From Rhynchopus sp. YZ270_cl-10 (lineage: Eukaryota > Euglenozoa > Diplonemea > Diplonemida > Diplonemidae): a DNA stretch of 40,587 nt. The first letter of the stretch is position 1; each line of letters opens with the position of its first letter. The position numbers and the translations under genes are program-made. Shown piece after piece: positions 9,572 through 19,150 of the stretch. The stretch spans positions 1,765,001 to 1,805,587 of the forward strand of contig OZ037843.1 of assembly GCA_964035575.1 (NCBI GenBank), read 5' to 3'. Below the pieces are notes generated by a model. The model was given only the letters and a program-made list of their open reading frames with translations. It did no database searches and had not been told where the DNA came from.

Positions 9572-9874
9572 CACACAATAGTGCAAAAAAGTGACCATAG
9601 AGTTTTTTTGTACACGTTACCGCGAGCGGGCGCGCGAAGCGCGCACGCGAGCGCCCCGTGGGGAGCGAATAGCGGACCACCTGCCCAGTGCGTGAGGTGC
9701 TTACAAAAAAAACCACCTGAAAAAAAAGTGTCATCACGTTTCCATGGAAGTGTCACAAGAACGACAGGTTTTTTAGCCCGTCACCAAATTAGAAATGAAA
9801 TGAGAACGATGAGAAAGGACAACCAAAACGGAGAAAAAGAGAGAAACAGAAGAATACACAACACATAAAAAGAG

Positions 9875-9946
9875 TTCCCCGGCCGGGAATTGAACCCGGG
9901 TCTTCCGCGTGACAGGCGGAAATACGGACCTCTATACTTCCGAGGA
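9875..9946 (-). tRNA. tRNA-Asp (GTC)
   Basis: Full cloverleaf of 72 nt. Acceptor TCCTCGG pairs with CCGGGGA, the anticodon loop is CTGTCAC (anticodon GTC, T33 present), and the T-arm is CCGGG-TTCAATT-CCCGG. First of five minus-strand tRNA genes spaced 50-100 bases apart. Confidence 0.96.
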
Positions 9947-10034
9947 TACAATGAAGCCTGTTTTTAAAAAGAATGCGTCCAGAGAAAGTCTTCAATCACA
10001 CCGAATCTGAAAAATAAAAAACAAAGAAAAGGAT

Positions 10035-10107
10035 TACCCCATGTGGGACTCGAACCCACAACCTTTGGATTAGAAGTCCAACGCGCTATCCATTGCGCCA
10101 ATGGGGC
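10035..10107 (-). tRNA. tRNA-Arg (TCT)
   Basis: Full cloverleaf of 73 nt. Acceptor GCCCCAT pairs with ATGGGGT, the anticodon loop is CTTCTAA (TCT), and the T-arm is GTGGG-TTCGAGT-CCCAC. T33 is normal. Confidence 0.96.
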
Positions 10108-10199
10108 TTGTTTCATATTCTTTTCTCGCTTTAAGGAAGTGTCCCATCACAGTCAACACCACCTGTAAAAAATTGTGAAGGAAATTCAAAAATGAAAAG

Positions 10200-10272
10200 T
10201 ACAACTAGCTGGGATTGAACCAGCGATCTTCCGCGTGTAAGGCGGACGTCCTAACCACTAGACGATAGCTGC
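10200..10272 (-). tRNA. tRNA-Val (TAC)
   Basis: Full cloverleaf of 73 nt. Acceptor GCAGCTA pairs with TAGTTGT (G-U first pair), the anticodon loop is CTTACAC (TAC), and the T-arm is GCTGG-TTCAATC-CCAGC. Confidence 0.95.
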
Positions 10273-10370
10273 CCAAACTTAGTGAGATGTTAAGGGTCTG
10301 ACCAACTTTTTTTTGGTGTGCAAAAAATTTTTTTCAGGTCAAAAAAATGGGTTCATCGAAAAAGGTTATC

Positions 10371-10443
10371 TAGCAGAGATAGGTTTCGATCCTATGACCT
10401 GTGGGTTATGAGCCCACCGCGCTGACCACTGCGCCACTCTGCT
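10371..10443 (-). tRNA. Initiator tRNA-Met (CAT)
   Basis: Full cloverleaf of 73 nt with anticodon CAT. Eukaryotic initiator hallmarks are visible: an A1-T72 acceptor pair (AGCAGAG/CTCTGCT), GGG/CCC in the anticodon stem and a T-loop reading ATCGAAA instead of TTCGAAT. Confidence 0.95.
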
Positions 10444-10493
10444 TCTAATTACTTCCAACAATGTTTTCTACATGCCCGGCTTAAAAAAGGCTA

Positions 10494-10564
10494 TGCGACC
10501 GCCGGGAATCGAACCCGGGTCGAACCCTTGGGAGGGGTCCATCATGCCACTAGACCACGGTCGC
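10494..10564 (-). tRNA. tRNA-Gly (CCC)
   Basis: Full cloverleaf of 71 nt. Acceptor GCGACCG pairs with CGGTCGC, the anticodon loop is CTCCCAA (anticodon CCC), and the T-arm is CCGGG-TTCGAAT-CCCGG. The anticodon-stem base pair furthest from the loop is a G-U. Confidence 0.94.
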
Positions 10565-10590
10565 CTTATCAAGGGATAAAAGGGCTCTAC

Positions 10591-10663
10591 GCTCTCGTGG
10601 CCTAGTGGTTAAGGCACAGGTCTTATGAGCCTGGGATCGCGGGTTCAAACCCCGCCGGGAGCA
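10591..10663 (+). tRNA. tRNA-Ile (TAT)
   Basis: Full cloverleaf of 73 nt. Acceptor GCTCTCG pairs with CGGGAGC, and the T-arm is GCGGG-TTCAAAC-CCCGC. The loop CTTATGA gives anticodon TAT. G rather than A at position 37 is unusual for an isoleucine tRNA, so the tRNA call is firm and the amino acid slightly less so. Confidence 0.88.
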
Positions 10664-10742
10664 AAGCCTTTTTTTGTTCGATGAATCTTGTTCAGTTCTC
10701 CTCGTCTTTCGTGACTCCTCCAGAAGTTGCAAAGGAACAGTA

Positions 10743-10824
10743 GCGGACGTATCCAAGTGGTTACGGAGGTGCACTCGAAATGCATTGGGCTCTGCCCGCG
10801 CAGGTTCAAATCCTGCCGTCCGCG
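10743..10824 (+). tRNA. tRNA-Ser (CGA)
   Basis: 82 nt with the long variable arm of a class II tRNA. Acceptor GCGGACG pairs perfectly with CGTCCGC, the anticodon loop is CTCGAAA (CGA), the T-arm is GCAGG-TTCAAAT-CCTGC and the discriminator is G, as expected for serine. Confidence 0.96.
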
Positions 10825-10904
10825 TTATTGCCTTTTTGCTGTGCAGGGGGAAGTCCTGTACATTCCACACATCCCAAATAAATTTTCACTGGGAGTAAGT
10901 GATT

Positions 10905-11480
10905 AGGGCATGATGTGTGATGCTCCAATTTGCGGTTACGACTTCATAATGGATTCAGGAGCATCCAAACATCCCATTTTCCCGTTAGTTTCCCATTTTT
11001 GACGATCTGGCTATTGCAGAATAGCGGTGAATATGACATTTTGCTGGGTCATTTTAGCCACCTCGATTAGGACACTTCTGATGCTCTAATTTGCGTTTAC
11101 AACATCATAATGCATTCAGGAGCAGCCGAATAACCCATTATCCCAACGTTTTCGCGTTTTTGACCATTTTTGCTGTTACGAAATATCCGGTGAAAAATGG
11201 GAAAATTCCATGTTTCACTGAGGATATGTGTGATACTCCAATTTGTGGTTACAACATCACAATGCATTCAGGAGCGCCCAAATAACCCATTTTCCCAACG
11301 TTTTTGCGTTTTTGGCCATTTTTGCTATTGCAGAATAGAGGCAAAAAAGACAGTTTACTGGGTCATTTTCGCCAAATCGATCAGGGCACTTCTGATGCTC
11401 CAATCAAATCGTCCAACCTCATAATGCATTCAGGAGCACCCAAATAACACATATTCCCAACGTTTTCGCGTTTTTGATCC
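10905..11480 (-). repeat. Diverged ~160-bp satellite, four units, minus orientation
   Basis: Units recur at spacings of about 150-165 bases, each carrying a GATGCTCCAATTTG-like start, a CATAATG-ATTCAGGAG block and a TTTTTGACCATTTTTG block. Read on the minus strand they resemble the 172-bp satellite at 13.3-14.6 kb. No gene lies between the serine tRNA and the 5S gene. Confidence 0.75.
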
Positions 11481-11530
11481 TGTGTGAGCAATCCAGAACA
11501 ACTTTGTGCTTCAGTAAAAAATAGTAAAAA

Positions 11531-11649
11531 GGATTCAAGCACCCGGACTTCCCAGCTGGTCACCCACGCCAGTACTATCCAGGCCTGCTGGTGTTTAACT
11601 TCTCAAATCAGGCGGGATGAGGTGTATTCACCAGAGTATGGCCGAATCC
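11531..11649 (-). rRNA. 5S rRNA, copy 1
   Basis: 119 nt, GGATTCGGCCATAC to GGTGCTTGAATCC. The internal Pol III control region is intact and the ends pair. It differs from the other copies by one base (GTTAAACACC instead of GTTAAGCACC). The upstream flank ACTCAGTATT is shared with copy 3, and T runs follow the 3' end. Confidence 0.97.
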
Positions 11650-11733
11650 AATACTGAGTCATGGTGGACAACATGTGAACAGGTTGTTTGTGACCTAACA
11701 ACGGACTAGAAATAGAACAGTGAACAAAAAACA

Positions 11734-11806
11734 AGGCACTAGAGGGGATCGAACCCTCGACCTCTCGCTTACTGGGCGAGCGCTCTAACCACTGAGCTAT
11801 AGCGCC
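11734..11806 (-). tRNA. tRNA-Thr (AGT) with C33
   Basis: Full cloverleaf of 73 nt. Acceptor GGCGCTA pairs with TAGTGCC, and the T-arm is GAGGG-TTCGATC-CCCTC. The stem CTCGC/GCGAG encloses loop CCAGTAA, so the anticodon is AGT and position 33, nearly always T, is C. A34 would be expected to be deaminated to inosine. Confidence 0.94.
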
Positions 11807-11927
11807 ATGCTTTCTCTCCATCTTCTTTTCTTTGAAGGGGGTCTTTTGAAATGTACAGAGCACACATCAAAAATTTCCTTCATACCTCCGCAATGGTGAA
11901 AAAATTTTTAACGAAGGAGCCTAGTAA

Positions 11928-12009
11928 GGCGAGGTGGCCGAGTGGTCTAAGGCGCTACGTTCAGGTCGTAGTCTCTTCGGGGGCGTGAGTTCAAACCTCA
12001 CCCTCGTCA
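11928..12009 (+). tRNA. tRNA-Leu (CAG)
   Basis: 82 nt, class II with a variable arm. Acceptor GGCGAGG pairs with CCTCGTC, the anticodon stem CTACG/CGTAG encloses TTCAGGT (CAG), the T-arm is GTGAG-TTCAAAC-CTCAC and the discriminator is A. Confidence 0.96.
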
Positions 12010-12086
12010 CTTTTTCTTCGTTGTGTGATCATCTAAAACCTATTTCCGCCCAAAGCTTGTTGTTTTATAGAAGCATAATAATTGTG

Positions 12087-12158
12087 GGGCTCTTAGCTCA
12101 GTGGAAGAGCGCCCGTTCCGCATACGGGAGGCCGAGAGTTCGAACCTCTCAGGGTCCA
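12087..12158 (+). tRNA. tRNA-Ala (CGC) with C33
   Basis: Full cloverleaf of 72 nt. Acceptor GGGCTCT pairs with AGGGTCC and carries the G3-U70 pair that identifies alanine tRNAs. The stem CCCGT/ACGGG encloses loop TCCGCAT, giving anticodon CGC with C instead of T at position 33. The T-arm is GAGAG-TTCGAAC-CTCTC. Confidence 0.94.
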
Positions 12159-12232
12159 CAGTTTTTTTTCTGATTTGTTTCCTCCTGTGTAAATTGGTTC
12201 TCAGAGCTTTCACACCTTGCTCCCTAAAATGT

Positions 12233-12304
12233 GGCTGTTTAGCTCAGTGGTAGAGCACATCATCCGTAATGATGGGGTCGTGGGTTCAATCCCCACAGCG
12301 GCCT
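12233..12304 (+). tRNA. tRNA-Thr (CGT) with C33
   Basis: Full cloverleaf of 72 nt. Acceptor GGCTGTT pairs with AGCGGCC, the stem CATCA/TGATG encloses loop TCCGTAA (anticodon CGT, C at position 33), and the T-arm is GTGGG-TTCAATC-CCCAC. Confidence 0.94.
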
Positions 12305-12415
12305 AGGTTTTTTTCAGAGCTTTCCTTTCAGACCTTTACAACCTAACTTGGGGTTTGTGGGTTTGCGGTCACTGGTGCACACATGGCCTGTGGACGGGCA
12401 GGGGCAAAAAAAATT

Positions 12416-12745
12416 GGGTGCTTGCGTTGTGTGCTGGATCGGGACCACCAGTAAACTGGCAGCCCCACATCCAGTTCTAATATTTGAAGTGTGAAATAGA
12501 ACGCAATCGGAAGATTAGTTTACACGAATGTAAGAATAATATCGTCATGGTAATATTCTGTACAGATTGTACGGGATTTACTATCATATGAGAGTAGTCC
12601 GTCGCAGGCCACATCGGGCCCGCAAACATGACCGGTCTTCACACAAAATTGTAAAAGAATTTTCTCAGAAGAAATGTCTTTTTCAAGTTTTTGTTGTTGC
12701 TGAACGAGTTGTTTGGTTTCGAAGTAGCACACTAACTTAGCACCC
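12416..12745 (-). ncRNA. Unidentified structured RNA, copy 1 (Pol III-like)
   Basis: About 330 nt, homologous to 22022-22348. The ends pair: 5' GGGTGC with 3' GCACCC, then GTGTGC with GCACAC. A 3' hairpin, CTGGAT/ATCCAG enclosing a long stem with a TTTA loop, is identical in both copies. Other hairpins are TTGCGGGCC/GGCCTGCGA (12602-12625), GTACA/TGTAC and TTACA-TTCG-TGTAA. An eight-T run follows the 3' end, as in a Pol III terminator. The 32-bp element shared with U6 and SRP RNA ends 24 bases before the 5' end. No long open frame. I do not recognise the family; it lacks SRP helix 8 motifs and a telomerase-like template. Confidence 0.7.
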
Positions 12746-12768
12746 AAACATACAGCAAACATCGGAAT

Positions 12769-12800
12769 ACAAGACAGGGTCGTCTTGTTGGAGATGGGTC
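12769..12800 (-). promoter_or_regulatory. Class 2 upstream element of unknown RNA copy 1
   Basis: 32 bp starting GACCCATCTCCAAC and ending CCCTGTCTTGT. It ends 24 bases before the RNA start, the same spacing as at U6, SRP RNA and the second copy. Confidence 0.75.
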
Positions 12801-12855
12801 AGGGTCTGGACATCCTCAAAACCACACACCTAACACAACAGAAGAAAAGTAAAAA

Positions 12856-12974
12856 GGATTCAAGCACCCGGACTTCCCAGCTGGTCACCCACGCCAGTAC
12901 TATCCAGGCCTGCTGGTGCTTAACTTCTCAAATCAGGCGGGATGAGGTGTATTCACCAGAGTATGGCCGAATCC
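12856..12974 (-). rRNA. 5S rRNA, copy 2
   Basis: 119 nt, same sequence as copy 3. Its upstream flank (TATTATT) differs from the ACTCAGTATT of the other two. About 55 bases downstream lies the class 2 element that drives the unknown RNA, so 5S and this RNA form a tandem pair here. Confidence 0.97.
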
Positions 12975-13029
12975 AATAATAGGTCTGGATAGAAAAGCTG
13001 GGAAGACTTATTAACAGTCCGTTTTTACC

Positions 13030-13083
13030 TGAGAAGTTAGACACCTCTAAGCCTGGATAGTACTGGCGTGGGTGACCAACTGG
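13030..13083 (+). pseudogene. 5S rRNA fragment
   Basis: An internal piece of 5S RNA, about 54 bases from GAGAAGTTAG through GGATAGTACTGGCGTGG to GTGACCAACTGG, with changes and without either gene end. It faces the intact copy on the opposite strand 55 bases away. Confidence 0.85.
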
Positions 13084-13340
13084 ATAAATACACCGAAAAA
13101 TAGATTTAAATTGTCAGACCGGTTCTGAGCTGTGCGCATCCATAAATAACTAAAAAAATACTTGCGTCAGAAAATCCTAGTGTGTTGTACCGTGGTCCGA
13201 AATTCTTTCGGTCCCGGGTTCAACACCTGAGATGAATAATATATTTTGGTTTTTCCAGATTTTTCTCATTTTTTTGTCTCCTCACTCTTCACTCTTTCTG
13301 AGGATCTTCAAAATTGTCAAAAGTGAGAAATTTTTGGGAA
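13084..13340. other. Gene-free spacer
   Basis: A-rich and T-rich sequence between the 5S fragment and the satellite. A tRNA-like phrase GGTCCCGGGTTCAAC (13210-13224) is present but no acceptor or D-arm can be paired around it. Confidence 0.4.
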
Positions 13341-14640
13341 AATGGCATATTTAGGGGCTCTTGAATCCATTATGAGGTCAGATGAATCAATCTGAGCATC
13401 ACACATATCCTAATAGACAAAATGTCCGTTTATCAAAATACCTGAAAATGCCTCTTTATCCTATCTAAGGATGTCAGAAACCCTCAAAAGTGCAAAAATC
13501 TTGGGAATACAGGGTTTTTGGGCCATTCTGAATCCATTGCGGGGTCGGACGATTTGATTGGAGCATCAGAAGTGTCCTAATCGGTAAAATGTCGCAAAAT
13601 TATGGGCAAAATGCCTTTATACCCTATCTAAGCAATTAGAATATGCTCGAAAATGCAATATTCTTGGGTATATGGGGTTTTTGGGCACATCTGAGTCAAT
13701 TGCGGGGTCGCACGATCAGATCCGAGCATCACACAATACCTAGAATTTCAACTATGCAACGAACGTGTCTATTTTGGGGAAAATGGCTTATAACCATATG
13801 TAAGTAGCTTAAAAATGCTCGAAAATGCAAAAATCTTGGGAATATGGGGTTTTTGGGCAAATCTGAGTTCATTGCAGGGTCGTACGATCAGAGCCGAGTA
13901 TCACACAATGTCTAGAATTTCAGATATGCAACAAACACCTGTATTTTGGTGTAAAATGCATATAACCATATCTGAATGTCTCAAATACGCACGAAAATGA
14001 AGAAATCTTGGGTATATAGGGTTTTTGGGCACATCTGAGTCAATTGCGGGGTCGTACGCTCAGATCCGAGCATCACACAATGTCTAGAATTTTAGCTATG
14101 CAACAAACACCTGTATTTTGGGTAAAATGGCTAATAATCATATGGAAATGTCTCAAATATGCATGAAAATGCAAAAATCTTGGGTATATGGCGTTTTTGG
14201 GCACTTTTGAGTCAATTGCGGGGTCGTACGATCAGATTAGAGCATCACACAATGTCTCAAATTTTACAGGTGCAACAAACACCTGTATTTTGGTGTAAAA
14301 TGCAAAAAACCATATCTAAATACCTCAAATATGCACGACAATGCATAAATCTTGGGAATATAGGGTTTTTGGGCCAATCTGAGTCAATTGCGGGGTTGCA
14401 CGGTCAAATCCGAGTATCAGGCCCTCTCTACAACTTAGCTGGTGCTCAAACATTGGGGTTACAGGCAAATTTACCTGTACACATATGACCTCTGTACGAA
14501 CCTTATTTTCACTCTAAAATGCATTTTTCTTGGGTATATGGGGTATTTGAGCACATCTGAGTCAATTGCGGGGTCGTACGGTCAGATCCGAGCATCACAC
14601 AATGTCTAACTGAGAAATATTTTGAAAAAAGTCGATTTTT
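13340..14640 (+). repeat. 172-bp AT-rich satellite, about seven to eight units
   Basis: The landmark TTGCGGGGTCGTACG recurs at about 13540, 13702, 13874, 14046, 14218, 14390 and 14568, a spacing of about 172 bases. Each unit also has ATCTTGGG-TATATGGGGTTTTTGGGCAC and GAGCATCACACAATGTCTAGAATTT-like blocks. Short open frames inside are by-products of the repeat. Related units occur in reverse at 10.9-11.5, 18.5-18.9 and 20.2-20.3 kb, and forward at 34.3-34.7 kb. Confidence 0.9.
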
Positions 14641-15470
14641 TGGTGAAAATATTTTTCACAGAAAATCGAATTTTACTATTAAGATTGGCTTTGGGCATGA
14701 CCCAGTAAGGTTACTATGGGCCCCATGGGACATATAGACCCGAATACCAGGCCGTATTTTCAAAAAGTTGATAATCCCAGTGTATGGTATGGCCCTGTGG
14801 TACGAAATTTTTGGCCGAAAAAATCGACCAAAAAATCGTCATTTTTCGGGGTCACGGTGACAAAAAGTTGCATTTTTTCACGAAAAATGGTCGGAATGTG
14901 ACTTGAATGGGCTCTAATGGGTATATTATGCACATAACATACCTAAATTATGTCGATATTTCACCAGCGGAGCCGAAAAAATCGATTTTCAGGGTGTCCA
15001 AAACTGTAAAAATGACGAAAATCAGAAAAATGACGATTTTTTGGTCAAAATATTTTTCACAGAAAATCGAATTTTACTATTAAGATTGGCTTTGGGCATG
15101 ACCCAGTAAGGTTACTATGGGCCCCATGGGACATATACACCCGAATACCAGGCCGTATTTTCAAAAAGTTGATAATCCCAGTATATGGTATGCCCCATGG
15201 GACATATACACCCGAATACCAGGCCGTATTTTCAAAAAGTTGATAATCCCAGTATATGGTATGGCCCTGTGGTACGAAATTTTTGGCCGAAAAAATCGAC
15301 CAAAAAATCGTCATTTTTCGGGGTCACGGTGACAAAAAGTTGCATTTTTTCACGAAAAATGGTCGGAATGTGACTTGAATGGGCTCTAATGGGTATATTA
15401 TGCACATAACATACCTAAATTATGTCGATATTTCACCGGCGGAGCCGAAAAAATCGATTTTCAGGGTGTG
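14640..15470 (+). repeat. ~410-bp tandem duplication with an internal ~75-bp duplication
   Basis: The block from ACAGAAAATCGAATTTTACT to GCCGAAAAAATCGATTTTC occurs twice, starting near 14655 and 15058, almost without change. In the second copy the segment GGGACATATACACCCGAATA...GATAATCCCAGTATATGGTA is itself repeated (15128-15190 and 15203-15262). No gene is recognisable. Confidence 0.88.
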
Positions 15471-18400
15471 CAAAACTGTAAAAATCACCAAAATCCCAAA
15501 AATCACGATTTTTTTTCAAAAATATTTTTTTCAAAAAAATCGATTTTAAAATATTGGTCTGGCTTGTGCGGGGACCTGAATCTGGGGCAACATACCCTGT
15601 GGGACATACTGGGCCCGATGCAAGGCCGATTTTTCAAAAATATGGTTGCCCCGGTAGACGGTATGGCCCTGCAGGTCAGTGCATCGGGCCAAAAATCATG
15701 AAAAAATCATGATTTTGGGGTCTGGCACCCCATGGGCACATATATCTGGGGGTGTGAAATATGCATGGAATCGACCGATTGGGGGTGTTATAGGTCCTGG
15801 GGGCCCACATGGGCCATATTTCACGCTATTGGGTCACGGGAAAGTGATTTTGACATTTTTTCATCGATTTTAGCTGTGAGAACCCTTCAAAAACACTGAT
15901 TTTGGGGTGTTTCTGAGACGGTACGCTATACCCAGGGTCATATTAGGTATTAGTCCGGTCGACTTTTTGAAAAAACGACCCCGCAATGGACTCAGGGGTG
16001 CCAGATAGTGTATATGCACCAGAATGGATTCACGGGAAAAGTCAAAATTGGGTGTCAGATACATGCTGCCATAAGTGACGAATTTCAAAAGTTGAGATTT
16101 TTCGAAAATCAGGGTTCAGTACACGCTGTACCCAATCCTGGGGGCCAAAATTTTCAACTTTTTGAAAAAACGGGCGGTATATGGCCCTAAATTGTCAAAA
16201 TGAGTTAATTGCGACCTCGGACGGCCTCCGGAGATGAGTAGAAGTTTATTTACTGAAAAAAAAAGTCAAAACACAGGCAAAATCCCACCTTCCACAGGTA
16301 CAGTCAAAACTTTTATCCAGATCTCATGTTTTTTATTCAAAAAATTTTAAATTGTTTTTATGACTAACACCTCCGAAATTTTTCCTGATAAGATGGAATA
16401 TGGTCCTGTCGTAGTATGCAGTGTGTTTGCAGGCAAAAATTTGCATTTTCTCGCCCCAGACATTTTTTTATACATAAAAGTGCATAAAGGGACCCCTGAC
16501 CCCAAAATCCGGGTTCCAGCTTTTTGAAGGGGTCACCCTACAGGCCACCTCAAAAAGTTGGCCCGTAGGGCCAGCTTTTTGAAAAAACGGGGTTGCGATG
16601 TGTCCTGGGGGCCCGAAGGGCCCCCAGGACACATCGCTGGGAAAAAAATATTAGGTTTTTGGGGGTCTATATAGGGTTGCTGTGGGGGTCACATGGCCGA
16701 AAAATGGCCATTTTTGGCCTATTTGTGGCCATTTTTTTAAGGTAAAAAATCCACTTTTTTTTTGTACATCCCCTTGCCCCCGGTAAAATTTACCAAACAT
16801 ATGGCCCTGTTGGACATACTGGGCCCATGAGTCGGTCGCTGGATCACCAAACTAGTTGCCCTATTTGCTAAAATCATGTTTTCAGGGTCAAAAATAGGGT
16901 GTTTTTTAGGGTCAAAAATAGGGTGTTTTTCAGGGGTATGTTAACCACGTATGTGTCTTAGGGACCAAATTTTCCAGGAATGCGAACCAATCGGGTCGCA
17001 ATGGGTCCAGGGGGCCCGGAGGGCCCCCATGCAGGGAAAATTTGCAACAATCCTGGGCAATGCTGGGGGCCGATAGGGTGTGCCTATACACGTGTTTTTA
17101 TGTGTTTTTGGGCACTTTTCAGGATTTTCGAAAATTTTTGCAACACCAAAATCAAAAATTTCGGTCTAGGAGGCCCATATCTGGAAAAAATCGATATTCC
17201 AATGGCCTCATTGGGACATATTGGGCCCAGGACCCTATTTTCAGGTCCCAGGAAAAGCCAAACCAATGAAAAAAATAGCTCAGGCGACCCCCAAAAATAG
17301 GCGAAAAACAGCCATTTTTAGGGTGTTTTTTAGGGGTATTTTTACACACACAAATTGTTTACCATAGCACACCCCCAGGCTGCCTCAAAATTTTATCTTT
17401 ATTTGATTTTTCCAACCCACATAGGGGTATTTGAGGCACAACTTTCACCAAGCCTGGGGAATGCGGCACTGCACACACACAACTGAAAAAGGCAAAAATC
17501 ACCTGTTTTTCAAGGTGTCGCAGGGTAAATGTTGTTCCTTAAAAACCAAACTTTTTCTAAAAAATAGGCCCTGCGGGTAAAAAAACGACACTATGGGGGG
17601 TATTCCAGGGTGTGGGGGCCCCAAAAATCCGGTTTAAGACCACGAGAGGGTCCGAATACACACCTGAGAAGGTCCCGGGGAGTAAAAAAATGGCCATTTT
17701 TGGGGGGTCAAAATCTCACTTTTTGGGGGGATGTTTGTATACCCAGTACCGACCCACTAGCTGGAATGCCCAACTTTTCGCGAATATGGGGGCCCGTAGG
17801 GCCCCCGGGGCCCAGGGGGCCCAAAATATCGTGTTGCAGATGCCAGGAGAACATGTTTCAATATTTTGGATACATTTTTCCATAGGGTCATTTTCAAAAG
17901 CACTGATTTTAGGGGTATTGAGCGAGGTACCCATACCCATGGGTTATCCTATATATTAGTTTTCACTCGGATGTGAAAAAACGATGTCGCAATGGATTCA
18001 GGGGGCCCAAATAGGGTATATGGCCCAGGAAATTTTCAAAAAGTTGACCCAATCAGGTATACAGGCATACAAGCCGGTAGGTCAACAGATAGGGTGTTTT
18101 CCGCACCCAAAATATGGGGTCATGACCATGTGGGTCAGACCTGAATTGATAAATGTTTCGCACAGGTTTTCGCGAATACCCCCTCTATTCCGAATGCGCT
18201 ACAAGAGTTTTAAATTTTTGGCTATTTAGATTCACTTTTCAAAACAAAATGGGTCTCCAGAACACACATGAGGTTCACATGTACCTCTACAGAAACCTTG
18301 GTTTTGGTCGGATTTTGAGGCCAATTTTTGGGTTCCCACCAATTTCCTAGGGTATACTGGGATATTGCCCGTGTGTCCAAAAGTGATTTTTGGGGCCTTA

Positions 18401-18540
18401 GGACCCCGGAGAATCCATTTAACGGTCGTTTTTGCACCGGAAAGACCTATCTAGTACCCAAAAATCGAATTTTCATATTTTTGAAAAAGTGACCAAAAAT
18501 CGACTTTTTTTGGTAACATTGTATGGCATAAATTATTCTA
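15470..18540. other. Degenerate AT-rich satellite-like region, no gene
   Basis: Three kilobases of poly-T/poly-A patches and G-runs with recurring phrases such as GGGCCCCCAGG, AAAATGGCCATTTTTGG, GTATATGGCCC and ATAGGGTGTTTTT, but no regular period I can fix by eye. Open frames are short, low-complexity and unconserved. It looks like old, diverged relatives of the adjoining repeats. Confidence 0.55.
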
Positions 18541-18960
18541 CATAATGTGTGATGCTCGAATAAAAACTTACGACCCCATAATGTACTCGGAACTCACCCA
18601 TGTAATTGTTGAGAAAAAAAAACTTTCCGAAAAAATGAAATTTCAACCCGAATATGCACATTTGGGTCATTTTACGGCTATGTAGGTCATTTTGTGTGTG
18701 TTTTTCGATTATATAGGTGATTAGGATATGTGTGATGCTCAGATTAAATCGTAAGACCCCGCAATTGACTCAAATGTGCCCAAAAACCCTATATACCCAA
18801 GATTATTAACTTTTACAGCATATTGGACATCCTTAGGTATGGTTATAAGCCATGATACGGCTATTGCTGGAAAAATAACCGTAAATTGTGGTTGGTATTG
18901 ATTTCAGAAATTATGTGATGCTTAGATCATGCCATAGACGCTTTTAATGGATTCATATGA
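18540..18960 (-). repeat. Satellite units in reverse orientation
   Basis: The phrases TGTGATGCTC, TACGACCCC-ATAATG/GCAATTGACTC and CCCAAAAACCCTATATACCC are the reverse complement of the 172-bp satellite landmarks. About two and a half diverged units, ending just before the SL cluster. Confidence 0.75.
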
Positions 18961-19100
18961 GCTCATACTACCCATATACCCCTTCAGAAGCCCCTTTTGA
19001 CTCTTATGAATATCCTTATATAGGCTTCCACTTGTGCAGAACCTTCTCAGTGTACAAGATGTTAGGTACAAAAAAACCATCATATTTTTTACACTACTGG

Positions 19101-19112
19101 CATGCTTCCCAG
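19101..19112 (+). promoter_or_regulatory. Class 1 upstream element, SL copy 1
   Basis: CATGCTTCCCAG beginning exactly 50 bases before the SL exon. Confidence 0.75.
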
Positions 19113-19150
19113 GACACGTCTGTACTCAGAACGTTGTAGAGAAAAAAGGC

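Noticed and set aside
12602-12640. Telomerase RNA template for the 8-bp repeat in unknown RNA copy 1
   Set aside because: The phrase TTTGCGGG is in the G-rich sense in the RNA, not the C-rich sense a template needs, and it is absent from copy 2. It is part of a hairpin stem.
13200-13235. tRNA-like GGTCCCGGGTTCAAC
   Set aside because: T-arm resemblance only; no acceptor, D-arm or anticodon stem can be formed around it.
13815-14488. Small open frames repeating LGIWGFWA-like peptides
   Set aside because: They follow the 172-bp satellite period and have no independent evidence of coding.
14716-15373. Small open frames repeating GPMGHIHPNTRPYFQK
   Set aside because: Products of the ~410-bp and ~75-bp duplications; the peptides repeat because the DNA does.
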